64,000 bases of DNA, taken from NCBI GenBank assembly GCA_964568875.1, contig CAZMSH010000015.1, positions 1-64,000 of the forward strand, read 5' to 3'. A model generated the notes under the pieces. It saw nothing but the letters and a program-made list of their open reading frames with translations, was not told the DNA's origin and ran no database searches. The DNA is from SLNP01 sp964568875 (GTDB lineage: Bacteria > Bacteroidota > Bacteroidia > Bacteroidales > VadinHA17). This document shows positions 36,820 through 45,808 of this stretch, piece after piece; the first letter of the stretch is position 1; each line of letters begins with the position of its first letter. Both the position numbers and the translations under genes were made by a program.

Positions 36820-36856
36820 GAAAAAAAATAGTGTCAGTTCGTGACAAACTGACACT
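36820..36856 (-). terminator. Terminator after secG
   Basis: Minus strand AGTGTCAGTT-TGTCACG-AACTGACACT followed by ATTTTTTTT: a perfect 10-bp stem 38 bases after the secG stop. Confidence 0.9.
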
Positions 36857-36894
36857 TAATTACAGATAATATTTTACGCTGCAGATACTGTCGG

Positions 36895-37224
36895 TTACTC
36901 TATCTCCGGATCAGGACTGGGGAGAGTGGGGACAGCCATTGGATCGACAGCTCCTCTTATGCTTTCCTCAATCCTTGACTCCCTGCCCTGTTCCCCGCGA
37001 GGTATAGAAGCAGTAGCAGCCAGACTGAGCACAAGAATAGCTATGGCAAGTGTCCATGTAGCCTTTTCGAGAAAATCAGCCGTTTTCCTTACACCCATCG
37101 TCTGACCGGTACCGGTAAAACCGGCTGCCAAACCACCACCCTTGCTGTTCTGAACCAGAACTATCATAATCTGCAAAAAACAGGCTATTATTATCAGAAC
37201 CGAGACAAATATGTAAATTCCCAT
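36895..37224 (-). CDS. secG: SecG protein-export subunit
   Basis: 109-residue SecG with two membrane helices flanking the conserved VLVQNSKGGGLAAGF loop and FLEKATWTLA. Accessory subunit of the SecYEG translocon. The acidic, proline-rich C-terminal tail of about 35 residues is common in Bacteroidota. Last gene of a four-gene operon starting at 39840. Confidence 0.95.
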   Translation of the reverse strand: MGIYIFVSVLIIIACFLQIMIVLVQNSKGGGLAAGFTGTGQTMGVRKTADFLEKATWTLAIAILVLSLAATASIPRGEQGRESRIEESIRGAVDPMAVPTLPSPDPEIE

Positions 37225-37226
37225 CC

Positions 37227-38069
37227 CTAACTGTTTTTTATTAAATCGTTTATTTTATCAATTTGAGCCGCAAAGTAACTACTTTTTTCCGGATATTTCA
37301 AACATAATTTATCATATATATTCCTGGCTCGTGCATAGTATCCCTGCTCCACATAGATACGGGCAAGTGTCTCGCTGACAAAGGTACCCCTGTCTTCAGT
37401 ATGCTGCAGAGAAAGATCTGCAGTGGGTTCAGGATCAGGGTGACGATTGGCTTCTATCCTTGGACTAAGTTCAATAAACTTATCAATAAGGTCCTTTTGT
37501 GTAGCGGGTTCCCCTCTTTCTCCTTCAAGTTCCAGTAGACCTTCATCTTCCCGGATCATCTCTGCGGCAGTAGAAAAAAACCTGGGGTCTGGGAGTGTCG
37601 GCTGGTTGTCTAGCTCAAGCAATTCATCATTTTCTGGCTTGAGTTTAACGGGCTTTATCTCCTGTTCACTATCGGGTTCCTTTTCGGTGCCACCCTCACG
37701 GACAGCAATCTCTTCAAGCCTCCTGTCTATTTCAGCACGTAATTGCTCTCTGGGTCTTGTAGCTGTCTCAATGAAATTCTCCTCTTCTGATTCTTTTTGA
37801 CTATCTGCCAGATTGAGGTCTCTCCTTACAACGACTTCCTGAGAACTAAGCAAGTAATACAGACGGGCACGGTCAGCGATATGAGGAGCTGATTCTTTCA
37901 GCTGCGACTCAAATCTGACATCGTCAACATTCTTTAGCCCCTTAAGCAGAAGCATGTGTGCCGTCTGAAACCAGGGAAACATAGTAAGCAATTCCCTCAG
38001 ATCGGAGAGAGCCGGGCGATCAATCAGACCAGGATTCCTGATCAGGTTATGAAATTCCGTCCTGTTCAT
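37227..38069 (-). CDS. TPR-like protein of unknown function upstream of secG
   Basis: 280-residue soluble protein with no signal peptide. The first about 70 residues are helical (LRELLTMFPWFQTAHMLLLK), the centre is acidic and low-complexity (about residues 75-210), and the end has a tetratricopeptide-like repeat (TLARIYVEQGYYARARNIYD, LCLKYPEKSSYFAAQI). It sits between lptE and secG in a conserved Bacteroidota order, with 2 bases to secG. Function unknown; a role near the Sec or envelope machinery is only suggested by position. Confidence 0.85.
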   Translation of the reverse strand: MNRTEFHNLIRNPGLIDRPALSDLRELLTMFPWFQTAHMLLLKGLKNVDDVRFESQLKESAPHIADRARLYYLLSSQEVVVRRDLNLADSQKESEEENFIETATRPREQLRAEIDRRLEEIAVREGGTEKEPDSEQEIKPVKLKPENDELLELDNQPTLPDPRFFSTAAEMIREDEGLLELEGERGEPATQKDLIDKFIELSPRIEANRHPDPEPTADLSLQHTEDRGTFVSETLARIYVEQGYYARARNIYDKLCLKYPEKSSYFAAQIDKINDLIKNS

Positions 38070-38075
38070 GATTCT

Positions 38076-38591
38076 TTACCAGTTAACGAACGCCCTGTTA
38101 AAAATATCCTCAACCAGTTGCTCAATAATCTTCACTGAAAGGCCATCCTCAACCTGACTCAGATCAAGGTTACTGTCATAATCCTCGAACCTTGTAAATG
38201 TCATCTCATAGCTGTTCTCAGGAACAGCAGAGTTGGTGAATTTCACCTTCACAGCTATTGAAAACCTGTTAACGGCAGCACGTGCGTCACCTGATATAGT
38301 TTGTGTTACTGTCTTATAGTCAACGATCTCACCCTCAAAGTTTGCATCGCCTAAGCCACTTACGAGCTGCAGATTGGTCTGTGACCTGCACTTGTCAATC
38401 AGTGCTTCGGTAAGATTCTGACTCAATCCCGGCTGTACAAGGCTGGCCCTGTTCTGAAAATACTGAACGCTTACCGTACTCAGTCCTGTCGTAGAAGCCC
38501 CGGTAAATGAATACCTTATTACGCATGATGTCAGCAGAAGCATTACCATCACCGAAATAGCAGCAACAACCCTTAACCGCTTAATCAACAT
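38076..38591 (-). CDS. lptE: LptE-like LPS-assembly lipoprotein
   Basis: Small outer-membrane lipoprotein, the plug of the LptD translocon. The signal peptide ends in a lipobox MLLLTSC (Cys 23 from ATG 38591), followed by a mature region of about 150 residues with the LptE-like pattern (SFTGAS ... SVQYFQNRASLVQPGLSQNLTEAL). An in-frame ATG at 38609 would add six residues and overlap the preceding gene by 17 bases. Assignment rests on family resemblance and on the conserved sigma-54 regulator-lptE-secG order. Confidence 0.85.
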   Translation of the reverse strand: MLIKRLRVVAAISVMVMLLLTSCVIRYSFTGASTTGLSTVSVQYFQNRASLVQPGLSQNLTEALIDKCRSQTNLQLVSGLGDANFEGEIVDYKTVTQTISGDARAAVNRFSIAVKVKFTNSAVPENSYEMTFTRFEDYDSNLDLSQVEDGLSVKIIEQLVEDIFNRAFVNW

Positions 38592-38592
38592 A

Positions 38593-39840
38593 TCAATTTT
38601 CCAGTCCATACAGTTTTATCTTCCTGTAAAGAGTCCTCTCACTAATACCCAGCTCCTTCGCAGCAAGCTTGCGCTTGCCACTATGCTTCTCAAGAGCCTT
38701 GATAATCATCTCCACCTCTTTGTTTTCGAGAGAAAGGGATTCTTCAATTACTTCCTCAGTATCCTGAATATCTGTCCTGGTCTGTCTGACCTGAAACTCC
38801 TGCTCATCTGAAATCTCCCCGTTGGCAACCTGATACTCACCCGGCTGGTCATCTCTGAAAAGATTTCTTATCGCCCTTGAGCCTGATTCTGAAATATTTA
38901 TCGATGATGATCCGCTTCTGAGCATGTCAAGAACAAGCTTTTTAAGATCAGTCATATCACTCTTCATGTCAAAGAGTATTTTGTACAGAATCTCCCTCTC
39001 TGATGAAAATGCTCTCTCTTCCTGCCGGTTGGTTACAGCAGGAAGATTACTGGCAGAATAATCAGGCAGATAATTCCGCAGTGTCTCTGCCGATATCTCT
39101 CTTTCGGTCTCGATGATTGATATCTGCTCAGCGATATTTTTCAACTGCCTTACATTTCCTGGCCATTGGTACCCCAACAGCAAAATTCTCGCCTCAGGTG
39201 ACAGCTTTACTGCCGGCATCCTGTATTTCTCAGCAAAATCAACAGCGAACTTTCTGAATAAAAGCACCATATCTTCACCCCTCTCTCTTAAGGCGGGGAT
39301 TTTCACGGGCACTGTGTTGAGCCTGTAAAAGAGATCCTCCCTGAAACGCCCAGAAGCAACAGCCACTGTGATATCTGTGTTGCTGGCGGCAATTACTCTG
39401 ACATTAGTTTTCTGGACCTTCGATGAGCCTACCCTTATAAACTCACCCGTTTCCAAAACCCTTAAGAGACGTACCTGTGTGGAGAGCGGAAGTTCAGCCA
39501 CCTCATCAAGAAATATTGTCCCGCCGTCTGCCACCTCAAAATACCCTTTTCTGCTGTCAGTGGCACCTGTAAAGGCCCCCTTCTCATGTCCGAAGAGCTC
39601 CGAATCTATTGTGCCCTCAGGAATTGCGCCACAGTTCACTGCTATATACTGACCATGTTTTCTTGTCGAGAAGAAATGAATTATCTGAGGGAATGACTCC
39701 TTACCCACGCCACTTTCCCCTGATATAAGAACAGACAAATCAGTAGGAGCAACCTGAACAGCTATATCAATTGCCCTGTTCAGGCCAGGATCATTGCCAA
39801 TTATACCAAACCTCTGCTTTATGCTCTGCAACTCTTTCAT
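38593..39840 (-). CDS. Sigma-54-dependent transcriptional activator without receiver domain
   Basis: 415 residues. The AAA+ domain starts almost at the N-terminus: Walker A GESGVGKE (41-48), the sigma-54-contacting GAFTGA loop (88-93), Walker B GGTIFLDEVAELP and the arginine finger region REDLFYRLNTVPV. A C-terminal Fis-type helix-turn-helix follows (KLAAKELGISERTLYRKI). There is no response-regulator, GAF or PAS domain, so control must come from abundance, partner proteins or the linker at about 270-370. First gene of the operon with lptE, a TPR-like gene and secG. Confidence 0.93.
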   Translation of the reverse strand: MKELQSIKQRFGIIGNDPGLNRAIDIAVQVAPTDLSVLISGESGVGKESFPQIIHFFSTRKHGQYIAVNCGAIPEGTIDSELFGHEKGAFTGATDSRKGYFEVADGGTIFLDEVAELPLSTQVRLLRVLETGEFIRVGSSKVQKTNVRVIAASNTDITVAVASGRFREDLFYRLNTVPVKIPALRERGEDMVLLFRKFAVDFAEKYRMPAVKLSPEARILLLGYQWPGNVRQLKNIAEQISIIETEREISAETLRNYLPDYSASNLPAVTNRQEERAFSSEREILYKILFDMKSDMTDLKKLVLDMLRSGSSSINISESGSRAIRNLFRDDQPGEYQVANGEISDEQEFQVRQTRTDIQDTEEVIEESLSLENKEVEMIIKALEKHSGKRKLAAKELGISERTLYRKIKLYGLEN

Positions 39841-40011
39841 ACTACCTTAAAGATCATGCGAATTTACTTCTTTTTTAGGACATGATAAAATACCACACAG
39901 GGAATGACCCTGAAGAGCCAATTGTTTGACAGAAAAAATAATGTTATAAAAAAATACTATCTTTGAACTTTTAGCACAATATTTGTGGAACTCTACCGAT
40001 ATAGGCTACTC

Positions 40012-40383
40012 ATGAAAAAAGCATTACTGACGGTGCTTATAATATTCTCTTACCTTTCTGTCATGGCACAGAAAGACCCTGTTACTGTTTCATCAGGAGC
40101 TGCAGTGCGTGAGACTCTTATATCAGAAACTGACCAGACAACCCTTAAGATATTCCCTGTTCCGGTAAAAGACAACAGCTTTTCAGTATCCTCTGAGAAA
40201 GAGATATCTATGATCCGTATCACCAATATCATAGGCCAGGAAATATACAGATCAAAATTCCCCTCTCCTGTTCTGACTACACGGATATTGCTTGACAACC
40301 CGCAACGTGGCTTCTACCTGGTAACCGTGCTATTCACAGACAATTCGCGAGTGGTGAGAAAGATCATGATTGAGAGTCTGTAG
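40012..40383 (+). CDS. Very small secreted protein made almost only of a T9SS sorting domain
   Basis: 123 residues from ATG 40012. A signal peptide (KKALLTVLIIFSYLSVMAQ) is followed by about 25 linker residues and then a type A sorting domain over the last about 75 (IFPVPVKDNSFSVSS ... LDNPQRGFYLVTVLFTDNS ... IMIESL). There is no room for a cargo domain. An exact TATCTTTG -7 box at 39958-39965 precedes it. An upstream frame from 39985 is less likely because it weakens the signal peptide. Function unknown. Confidence 0.8.
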   Translation: MKKALLTVLIIFSYLSVMAQKDPVTVSSGAAVRETLISETDQTTLKIFPVPVKDNSFSVSSEKEISMIRITNIIGQEIYRSKFPSPVLTTRILLDNPQRGFYLVTVLFTDNSRVVRKIMIESL

Positions 40384-40570
40384 TTGTATATCCACACCCC
40401 GGGTTCCCTGAAAAAAAATAAATTGCGTTTTACATATTTTAACTATATTTGAGGTGTTCAAGCCTCTGAAATATATCTCGAATCTGAATTGATACCAGTT
40501 GAAGATTCTTATTTGTTTTTATATTATTAATCAATTTTACTGCTTGTTTTTAAACAATACGGTTCGGGAA

Positions 40571-40601
40571 ATGTTTCAGAAATGAATATTGTTTGAAACA
40601 T
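40571..40601. promoter_or_regulatory. Dyad operator candidate upstream of the MerR-type gene
   Basis: ATGTTTCA and its complement TGAAACAT separated by 15 bases, with a nested TTCA-gaaa-TGAA, ending 19 bases before the MerR-type start. The rest of the 237-base spacer (40384-40620) shows no other structure. Confidence 0.45.
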
Positions 40602-40620
40602 ATTATGTAATAGCAAAATC

Positions 40621-41520
40621 ATGAAAGAAGTATCGGATGTTTACTCAATCAAGGACCTGGAATATCATACAGGGATCAAGGCCCATACTATCAGAATCTG
40701 GGAAAAGAGATACAACATACTGGAACCCCAGCGGACAGATTCAAATATAAGGATGTATACCGAAGATGAGTTAAAGAAGCTTTTGAATGTAGCTTACCTT
40801 AACCGCAACGGATTGAAGATATCTAAAATAGCAAAACTGAGCGAGGATGAGCTTAACAGTACTGTTTTATCTGTAAGCAGTAAATTCGGAGATCCCAATC
40901 AGGAGTTTCATCCCGGTAAGGCCCTGATGGCCGCCATCCGTTTTGAGGAAAACAGTTTTCTCGACACCCTTTATCCATACCTGGAAAACCATGGGTTTGA
41001 GATCACATATTCGAGATTCTTTCTCCATCTGCTTGAAAATGCTAAAATACTGTGGCAGACAGGAAGCCTGTCAAGATCGCAGGAGTACTTTATCAGGAAC
41101 ATTGTACGGGACCTGATCACTGAAGAGTATTACAGAATTGAGACACCTGTTACCGATGACCGCTTTTTATTCGCAGTAGTAAATGCCGCCGGAAAGAATG
41201 CTGATATTCATCTACTCTTCTGCCGGTATGTTATAAGATCAATGGGATTCGATGTTATATACCCGGGAGAACATCTGCCGGCAGTTGAAATTACAATGAT
41301 TCATAAAATGAGACCGTTTAATGTCCTGGTGATGGGCTATAACAGCACATCACCCGGTGGAAGGTCGCTTGATTATTACAGCGAGCTTGGGAAGATGCTG
41401 GGACTAAATAAAATCATTATTACCAACAGAGTTGATGATGAAGATGTGTCATCATTCAATAATATTATTGTGACGCCGACTCCGGAGTCATTCTATAACG
41501 CCATTGAGAAATACAGGTAG
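40621..41520 (+). CDS. MerR-family regulator with degenerate B12-binding-like C-terminal domain
   Basis: 299 residues. N-terminal MerR winged helix (YSIKDLEYHTGIKAHTIRIW, then RTDSNIRMYTEDEL). The C-terminal two-thirds follow the CarH/LitR layout of a helical bundle and a Rossmann-like cobalamin domain. The helix motif Wx9EH appears as W145-x9-E155-Y156, and DxHxxG appears as D195-I-H197-L-L-F200. The lower-ligand His is kept but the upper His and the Gly are lost, so light or B12 sensing is doubtful. No carotenoid genes are near. Its stop codon directly abuts the convergent lipoprotein gene (41521). Confidence 0.88.
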   Translation: MKEVSDVYSIKDLEYHTGIKAHTIRIWEKRYNILEPQRTDSNIRMYTEDELKKLLNVAYLNRNGLKISKIAKLSEDELNSTVLSVSSKFGDPNQEFHPGKALMAAIRFEENSFLDTLYPYLENHGFEITYSRFFLHLLENAKILWQTGSLSRSQEYFIRNIVRDLITEEYYRIETPVTDDRFLFAVVNAAGKNADIHLLFCRYVIRSMGFDVIYPGEHLPAVEITMIHKMRPFNVLVMGYNSTSPGGRSLDYYSELGKMLGLNKIIITNRVDDEDVSSFNNIIVTPTPESFYNAIEKYR

Positions 41521-42270
41521 TCAGTTGCCACTTACAGTGACAGTTAAATATCGGGTTATTTCTAGTGCCGTTGTAAGAGTTGTAAGGTCCTTAAACAGCT
41601 CGCCTGTCGTGCCTGACCAGTGGCTATGCCCCAAAGGTTTCAACACGTAAGGCCCGCCATCTGTATCAACATCGATAACTGCCTCATACACAACTGCAGG
41701 CTGCGCAGACATTGCATAGTTCTCGTCTCCTGGAAACCTGTCATTTGTCCAGTACCTGTTCCAGTCCCAATTCTGATTTATCTCCATTAAAAGCCTCACC
41801 TTACCTCTTAATTTCTCATCGCTTCTGGCTGTCAGGACAAACCCGGTAACCGGGGTTGCTCCGGTATATGCATCCGGGACAGGATTAGCAGGTTCGGGCA
41901 TGAATAATCCGTCAGAGGCTTTAACTCCTCTCTGGTGAGCCCAGTAGGGAAGTGTCTGAGGTGCCCTCTTTGACGATTCAACCCATTTTTTACCATCCTG
42001 TTTTCCATACCTGAAGACTCCGGTTGCTACCGATCGTGCTACGTAAAGGGTCTGAATGTAGTTGCCGTCCATATCCTCCAGCCAGAATGCCATCATAGGA
42101 TAATAGAATGAATCGCCCGCCTTGAAATCGATTTTAAATATCTGTCCACTGCCTTCATCATTTGCAGATAACTGCGTCTGTACAGAGGTATCTGATCTTG
42201 AGGTTTTATCGCGGTATGACCCGCAAGAACTTATTATAGCAACTAATAGGAATATTGAATACTTATTCAT
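41521..42270 (-). CDS. Lipoprotein with DUF2271-like sequence, paired with a TonB receptor
   Basis: 249 residues with a lipoprotein signal (FLLVAIISSC, Cys16). The mature part contains FYYPMMAFWLEDMDGNYIQ and PDAYTGATPVTGFVLTA, which resemble the PYVAVWxED and DAVSGATP features I associate with DUF2271 periplasmic proteins; the match is from memory and moderate. It starts 14 bases after the TonB receptor and is surely in its operon, so it may be a surface or periplasmic partner of that receptor. Confidence 0.72.
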   Translation of the reverse strand: MNKYSIFLLVAIISSCGSYRDKTSRSDTSVQTQLSANDEGSGQIFKIDFKAGDSFYYPMMAFWLEDMDGNYIQTLYVARSVATGVFRYGKQDGKKWVESSKRAPQTLPYWAHQRGVKASDGLFMPEPANPVPDAYTGATPVTGFVLTARSDEKLRGKVRLLMEINQNWDWNRYWTNDRFPGDENYAMSAQPAVVYEAVIDVDTDGGPYVLKPLGHSHWSGTTGELFKDLTTLTTALEITRYLTVTVSGN

Positions 42271-42284
42271 TTCTGTCGATTTAT

Positions 42285-44678
42285 TTAAAACTCAACTATT
42301 ATACCAATAGAGGGCAATACTGTTCCCAGTGTACCGCTTATATATTTCAGGCTGTATCTTGAAGGATCGGAAGGATCAGGCTGAGGATTTCCGTTTTCAT
42401 CTGTCACCCTCACCAGTATAGGTGGCTGGTCGGCCTGATGATTATATACATTCTGAACATCTGCGTACAGCATCAATGTCCACCTGTCAAAGTAGAATCC
42501 TTTATCAACGCGAATATCGAGCTGATGAAATGCCTTAAGCCTTAACTGATTATATCTTGAGAAATCAGGTACACCCTGGCCGGTGATATCCCATATCTCC
42601 TGCAAAGAGGAGAATTGCTCATCAAACGGAGTATAGGGTGCTCCTCCAACAAACCTCCATTTTACACCTATATCCCAGTTACGTTTAAGACTGGATGTTG
42701 AAGTCAGACTGAATAGATGGCGGTTATCCCATGCAGTTGGAATATAATCCTGCCCAGGCCCCCTGAATTCACTTCTCACAAAGGTGTATGCAAAAACCAT
42801 ATTGGTAGACTTAAACTCTTTCAGCCGTCCAAGCAACTCAATACCATATGCCCTTCCCTCAGCCACAGGGAGTAACTCCTCATCTCCAAAAATTCCGTAA
42901 TCGGCACTCTTGCCCGACAATGGCACCCCTTCATCAACTGAAAACGGATAGGAGGAATAGTTTTTATAGAAACCTTCAAGCGTAAAGAGGCTGTTTTCAT
43001 TGGGGGCAAAGCCTATTCCGGCAACATAGTGATCTGCTGAAATATAGCTGAGTTCGTTATCGCGGTTAACAAACGAACCTTCATTGTTTCTGTACCCAAG
43101 AGCTGTATAGGGGGGCAACTGGAAAAATCTGCCGGTACTCACATTCAGGGAAAAGTCGGACGTAATATTGTACGATGCCGACAATCTGGGTGAGAGCTGT
43201 TTTAACGGATTGGACATATCTGAAGAATAGTCATTAAAGTCCGTTCTCAGTCCAAAAGAAATATTGAGCCTTTCATCGAAAAAACCACGGCTTATCTGGC
43301 TGAAAACAGAGTATTTATTGAACCGCAGTGCCGTTTCGTATCTGAGTTCCTCACTAACATCTGCAACCGGTATCTTTCTGAAGGTTGAATTCCGGTATAA
43401 TGCATTCTCATATCCAGCTCCATATGTAAGTCTGAACCCGTTGTCTCCAATAAATACTCCCTCATACCTGAACTTATTCTCTCCCTCACCAGAGCGGTAG
43501 TCAAGAATGAGAAGACTGTCAACAGGAATATTGTTCATATGTTTAAATTGTGTATTGTTGAGATAGTTCCGGCTGATCACCCAGGTATCAAAACCATTGT
43601 CACGAAATCTCTTCCATACAGCTCCTACTGTATAACTGTATTGCTCCTGAACAGGAATATAATCGAGTATGTATCTTTGGTATTCAGTATCGTTGGCATC
43701 AAGGTTAAGCCTGAAATCATCATCAGCACCCAGACCCAGCAGTGTAAGTTCGTTTCTGTTTCCAAAACGCACCTTATACTTGTACTGAAAGTCAGTGTAT
43801 GTCGGAAGAAAGGGTAGACCTATTGCACTGAACAGGAACTGAAGATATGACCTTCTGACAGACAAAATCATTGATCCGTTTTCACCTACGGGCCCGTCTG
43901 CGGTAAGTCCAAGGTCTGAGGCACCAATCGTTGCACGGTACCTGAACTTTTCGCTATTGCCGTCTATAAGACTGAAATTAAGCACGCTGCTTAAAGCGTT
44001 GCCACGGGAAGCTGGGAACGCTCCTGAGAGAAAATCGACTTCCCTGACAAAGTCCACATTTATTATACCGACAGGACCGCCAGAGGCTCCCTGGGTGGAA
44101 AAGTGGTTAAGATATGGTATCTCAACATTATCAATGTAAAACCTGTTCTCATTAGGCCCCCCACCTCTTACAATGACATCATTTCTGAACGCCGGGGTTG
44201 AGGCAACTCCCGGGAATGACTGGATTACCTTTGATATGTCCCGGTTACCACCCGGGTTCTTCTCAATTTCAGCAATACCAATAATTCGTGATGATACCGG
44301 AGATTCAATTCTCCTCCTGAAGGGAGAAGCTTTGATAACCACAACATCAATATCTACTGTTGTCTCTTCCAGTGGTATTTCAAGATTCACCTCCCGGCTG
44401 TTGGTAACCATTACTGATTCAGATATATATGGCTTAAACCCAACCGAAGAAGCCCTTATCTCCACAAAGCCGGGCTTGACACCGGTAAACAGAAATCTGC
44501 CGTCAAAATCCGTCATTGCCCCGGTAGTGGTTCCCCATATTACCACACTGGCAAAAGGAACGGGCTCATTGTTGCGGGCATTGTAAACCCGGCCCCTGAT
44601 AACTCCCTGATTCTCCTGAGCTGTGATACCTGTCAGGAAGTTGAATAATACTGCTGATATAAATAATAATCGTTTCAT
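42285..44678 (-). CDS. TonB-dependent outer membrane receptor (non-SusC type)
   Basis: 797 residues: signal peptide, a carboxypeptidase-regulatory-like beta domain at about 25-110 (GRVYNARNNEPVPFASVVIW), then a plug with VIQSFPGVASTPAFRNDVIVRGGG and ENRFYIDNVEIP, and a long barrel. It lacks the SusC hallmark segment and susD. ATG 44678 follows an in-frame GTG at 44681. Substrate is not readable. The next gene in the operon is a DUF2271-like lipoprotein. Confidence 0.9.
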   Translation of the reverse strand: MKRLLFISAVLFNFLTGITAQENQGVIRGRVYNARNNEPVPFASVVIWGTTTGAMTDFDGRFLFTGVKPGFVEIRASSVGFKPYISESVMVTNSREVNLEIPLEETTVDIDVVVIKASPFRRRIESPVSSRIIGIAEIEKNPGGNRDISKVIQSFPGVASTPAFRNDVIVRGGGPNENRFYIDNVEIPYLNHFSTQGASGGPVGIINVDFVREVDFLSGAFPASRGNALSSVLNFSLIDGNSEKFRYRATIGASDLGLTADGPVGENGSMILSVRRSYLQFLFSAIGLPFLPTYTDFQYKYKVRFGNRNELTLLGLGADDDFRLNLDANDTEYQRYILDYIPVQEQYSYTVGAVWKRFRDNGFDTWVISRNYLNNTQFKHMNNIPVDSLLILDYRSGEGENKFRYEGVFIGDNGFRLTYGAGYENALYRNSTFRKIPVADVSEELRYETALRFNKYSVFSQISRGFFDERLNISFGLRTDFNDYSSDMSNPLKQLSPRLSASYNITSDFSLNVSTGRFFQLPPYTALGYRNNEGSFVNRDNELSYISADHYVAGIGFAPNENSLFTLEGFYKNYSSYPFSVDEGVPLSGKSADYGIFGDEELLPVAEGRAYGIELLGRLKEFKSTNMVFAYTFVRSEFRGPGQDYIPTAWDNRHLFSLTSTSSLKRNWDIGVKWRFVGGAPYTPFDEQFSSLQEIWDITGQGVPDFSRYNQLRLKAFHQLDIRVDKGFYFDRWTLMLYADVQNVYNHQADQPPILVRVTDENGNPQPDPSDPSRYSLKYISGTLGTVLPSIGIIVEF

Positions 44679-44816
44679 CACATTTTAGCGTTCAATATTT
44701 TTTAACTAACAATGAACAACCTCAGAAGTTCAAATTCAATCAGCCAATGATGGATGGAGTTACTATGCCACTTGTTAACATAAACTGAACAACACTAATA
44801 CAGCTAATGTATTTCC

Positions 44817-45797
44817 TCACTTAACTGACAGGAAGTACTCCCTCAGAGGAGAGAGATCGACAAGTGGCTCTTTTGATTCAATCTTGTCTATTTTTTCCAG
44901 CATCTTATCGGCAAATGATCCTATCTCGCTCTTCGACCGGGAGGTAATTCTATGCCTTCGGGCTTTTGATATTTCTGATATTTCCTTACACAACTTCATA
45001 GCACTGCTCTCAATAAAAGCACCGCTGAACTTTTCCCAGATGTAATCTGTAGCAGAATCTGAAGGATGAAGCATGTCTCTGGCATAGAACCTGTAATCGC
45101 GCAGATCATCCATCAACAATTCGTATGAGGGGAAATAGCCAGCATCAGGGAAAATCTTCTGCAACTCAGCGATAGCCAGGAAAAGAACCGATTTGCTAAT
45201 TTGGTTTCCGTGGGCCCCATCTTTCCAGTGTCGTACCGGACTAACAGTAAAACAGATGTTTAGGTCAGGGTAACCAGTGTATAACTCCCTTAGCAATTCT
45301 TTCCATTCTGACACGACAGATGATACACTTAGCAACTCCCTTTGAAAGAATGAAGCAGGTATCTTATGACAGTTTGATACAGGATCTCCGGTATCGGCAC
45401 GCCTGTATATCCATGCAGTTCCAAAGGTAATAAACAGAAAACCTGCGGTTTTCAGAAAACCAGCAGCCTCACATGCCACCCTGTTGATCTTTTCAAGACA
45501 TGAATCCTTATCGTGGTGCGAGAAATCAGTATAATGAGCAAAGCTCAGCCACTTACCGTTATGGAACCAGAGGTCCTCCACGGTATAGGTCTTTCCGGAT
45601 ATTAAACTTCGAAGGGCGGATGAAACGGAGACCGGATTATAAACCACTCCTGCAGGATTTGAGAGCACCGGGAAAAAACCATCCTTCATCTTTGCTGCAA
45701 TCTCATCTGAAAAACACGAACCAATAAACATAACAGGAGAAGAGTAATCAATAAGCCTGCTCTGCGGTTCAATATGTATCTCGGTACGGAAATCCAT
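44817..45797 (-). CDS. GSCFA-domain protein
   Basis: 326-residue cytoplasmic-looking protein of the GSCFA family. The name motif appears as FIGSCFS (26-30 in GSCFS), with NPAGVVYNPVS downstream; FITFGTAWIYR, CHKIP and FTVSPVRHWKDGAHGNQ are further family blocks. The fold is thought to be SGNH-hydrolase-like, with possible esterase activity, but no function is established. It starts 11 bases after a lipase-like alpha/beta hydrolase and is probably cotranscribed. Confidence 0.9.
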   Translation of the reverse strand: MDFRTEIHIEPQSRLIDYSSPVMFIGSCFSDEIAAKMKDGFFPVLSNPAGVVYNPVSVSSALRSLISGKTYTVEDLWFHNGKWLSFAHYTDFSHHDKDSCLEKINRVACEAAGFLKTAGFLFITFGTAWIYRRADTGDPVSNCHKIPASFFQRELLSVSSVVSEWKELLRELYTGYPDLNICFTVSPVRHWKDGAHGNQISKSVLFLAIAELQKIFPDAGYFPSYELLMDDLRDYRFYARDMLHPSDSATDYIWEKFSGAFIESSAMKLCKEISEISKARRHRITSRSKSEIGSFADKMLEKIDKIESKEPLVDLSPLREYFLSVK

Positions 45798-45808
45798 ACA
45801 ATATAACT

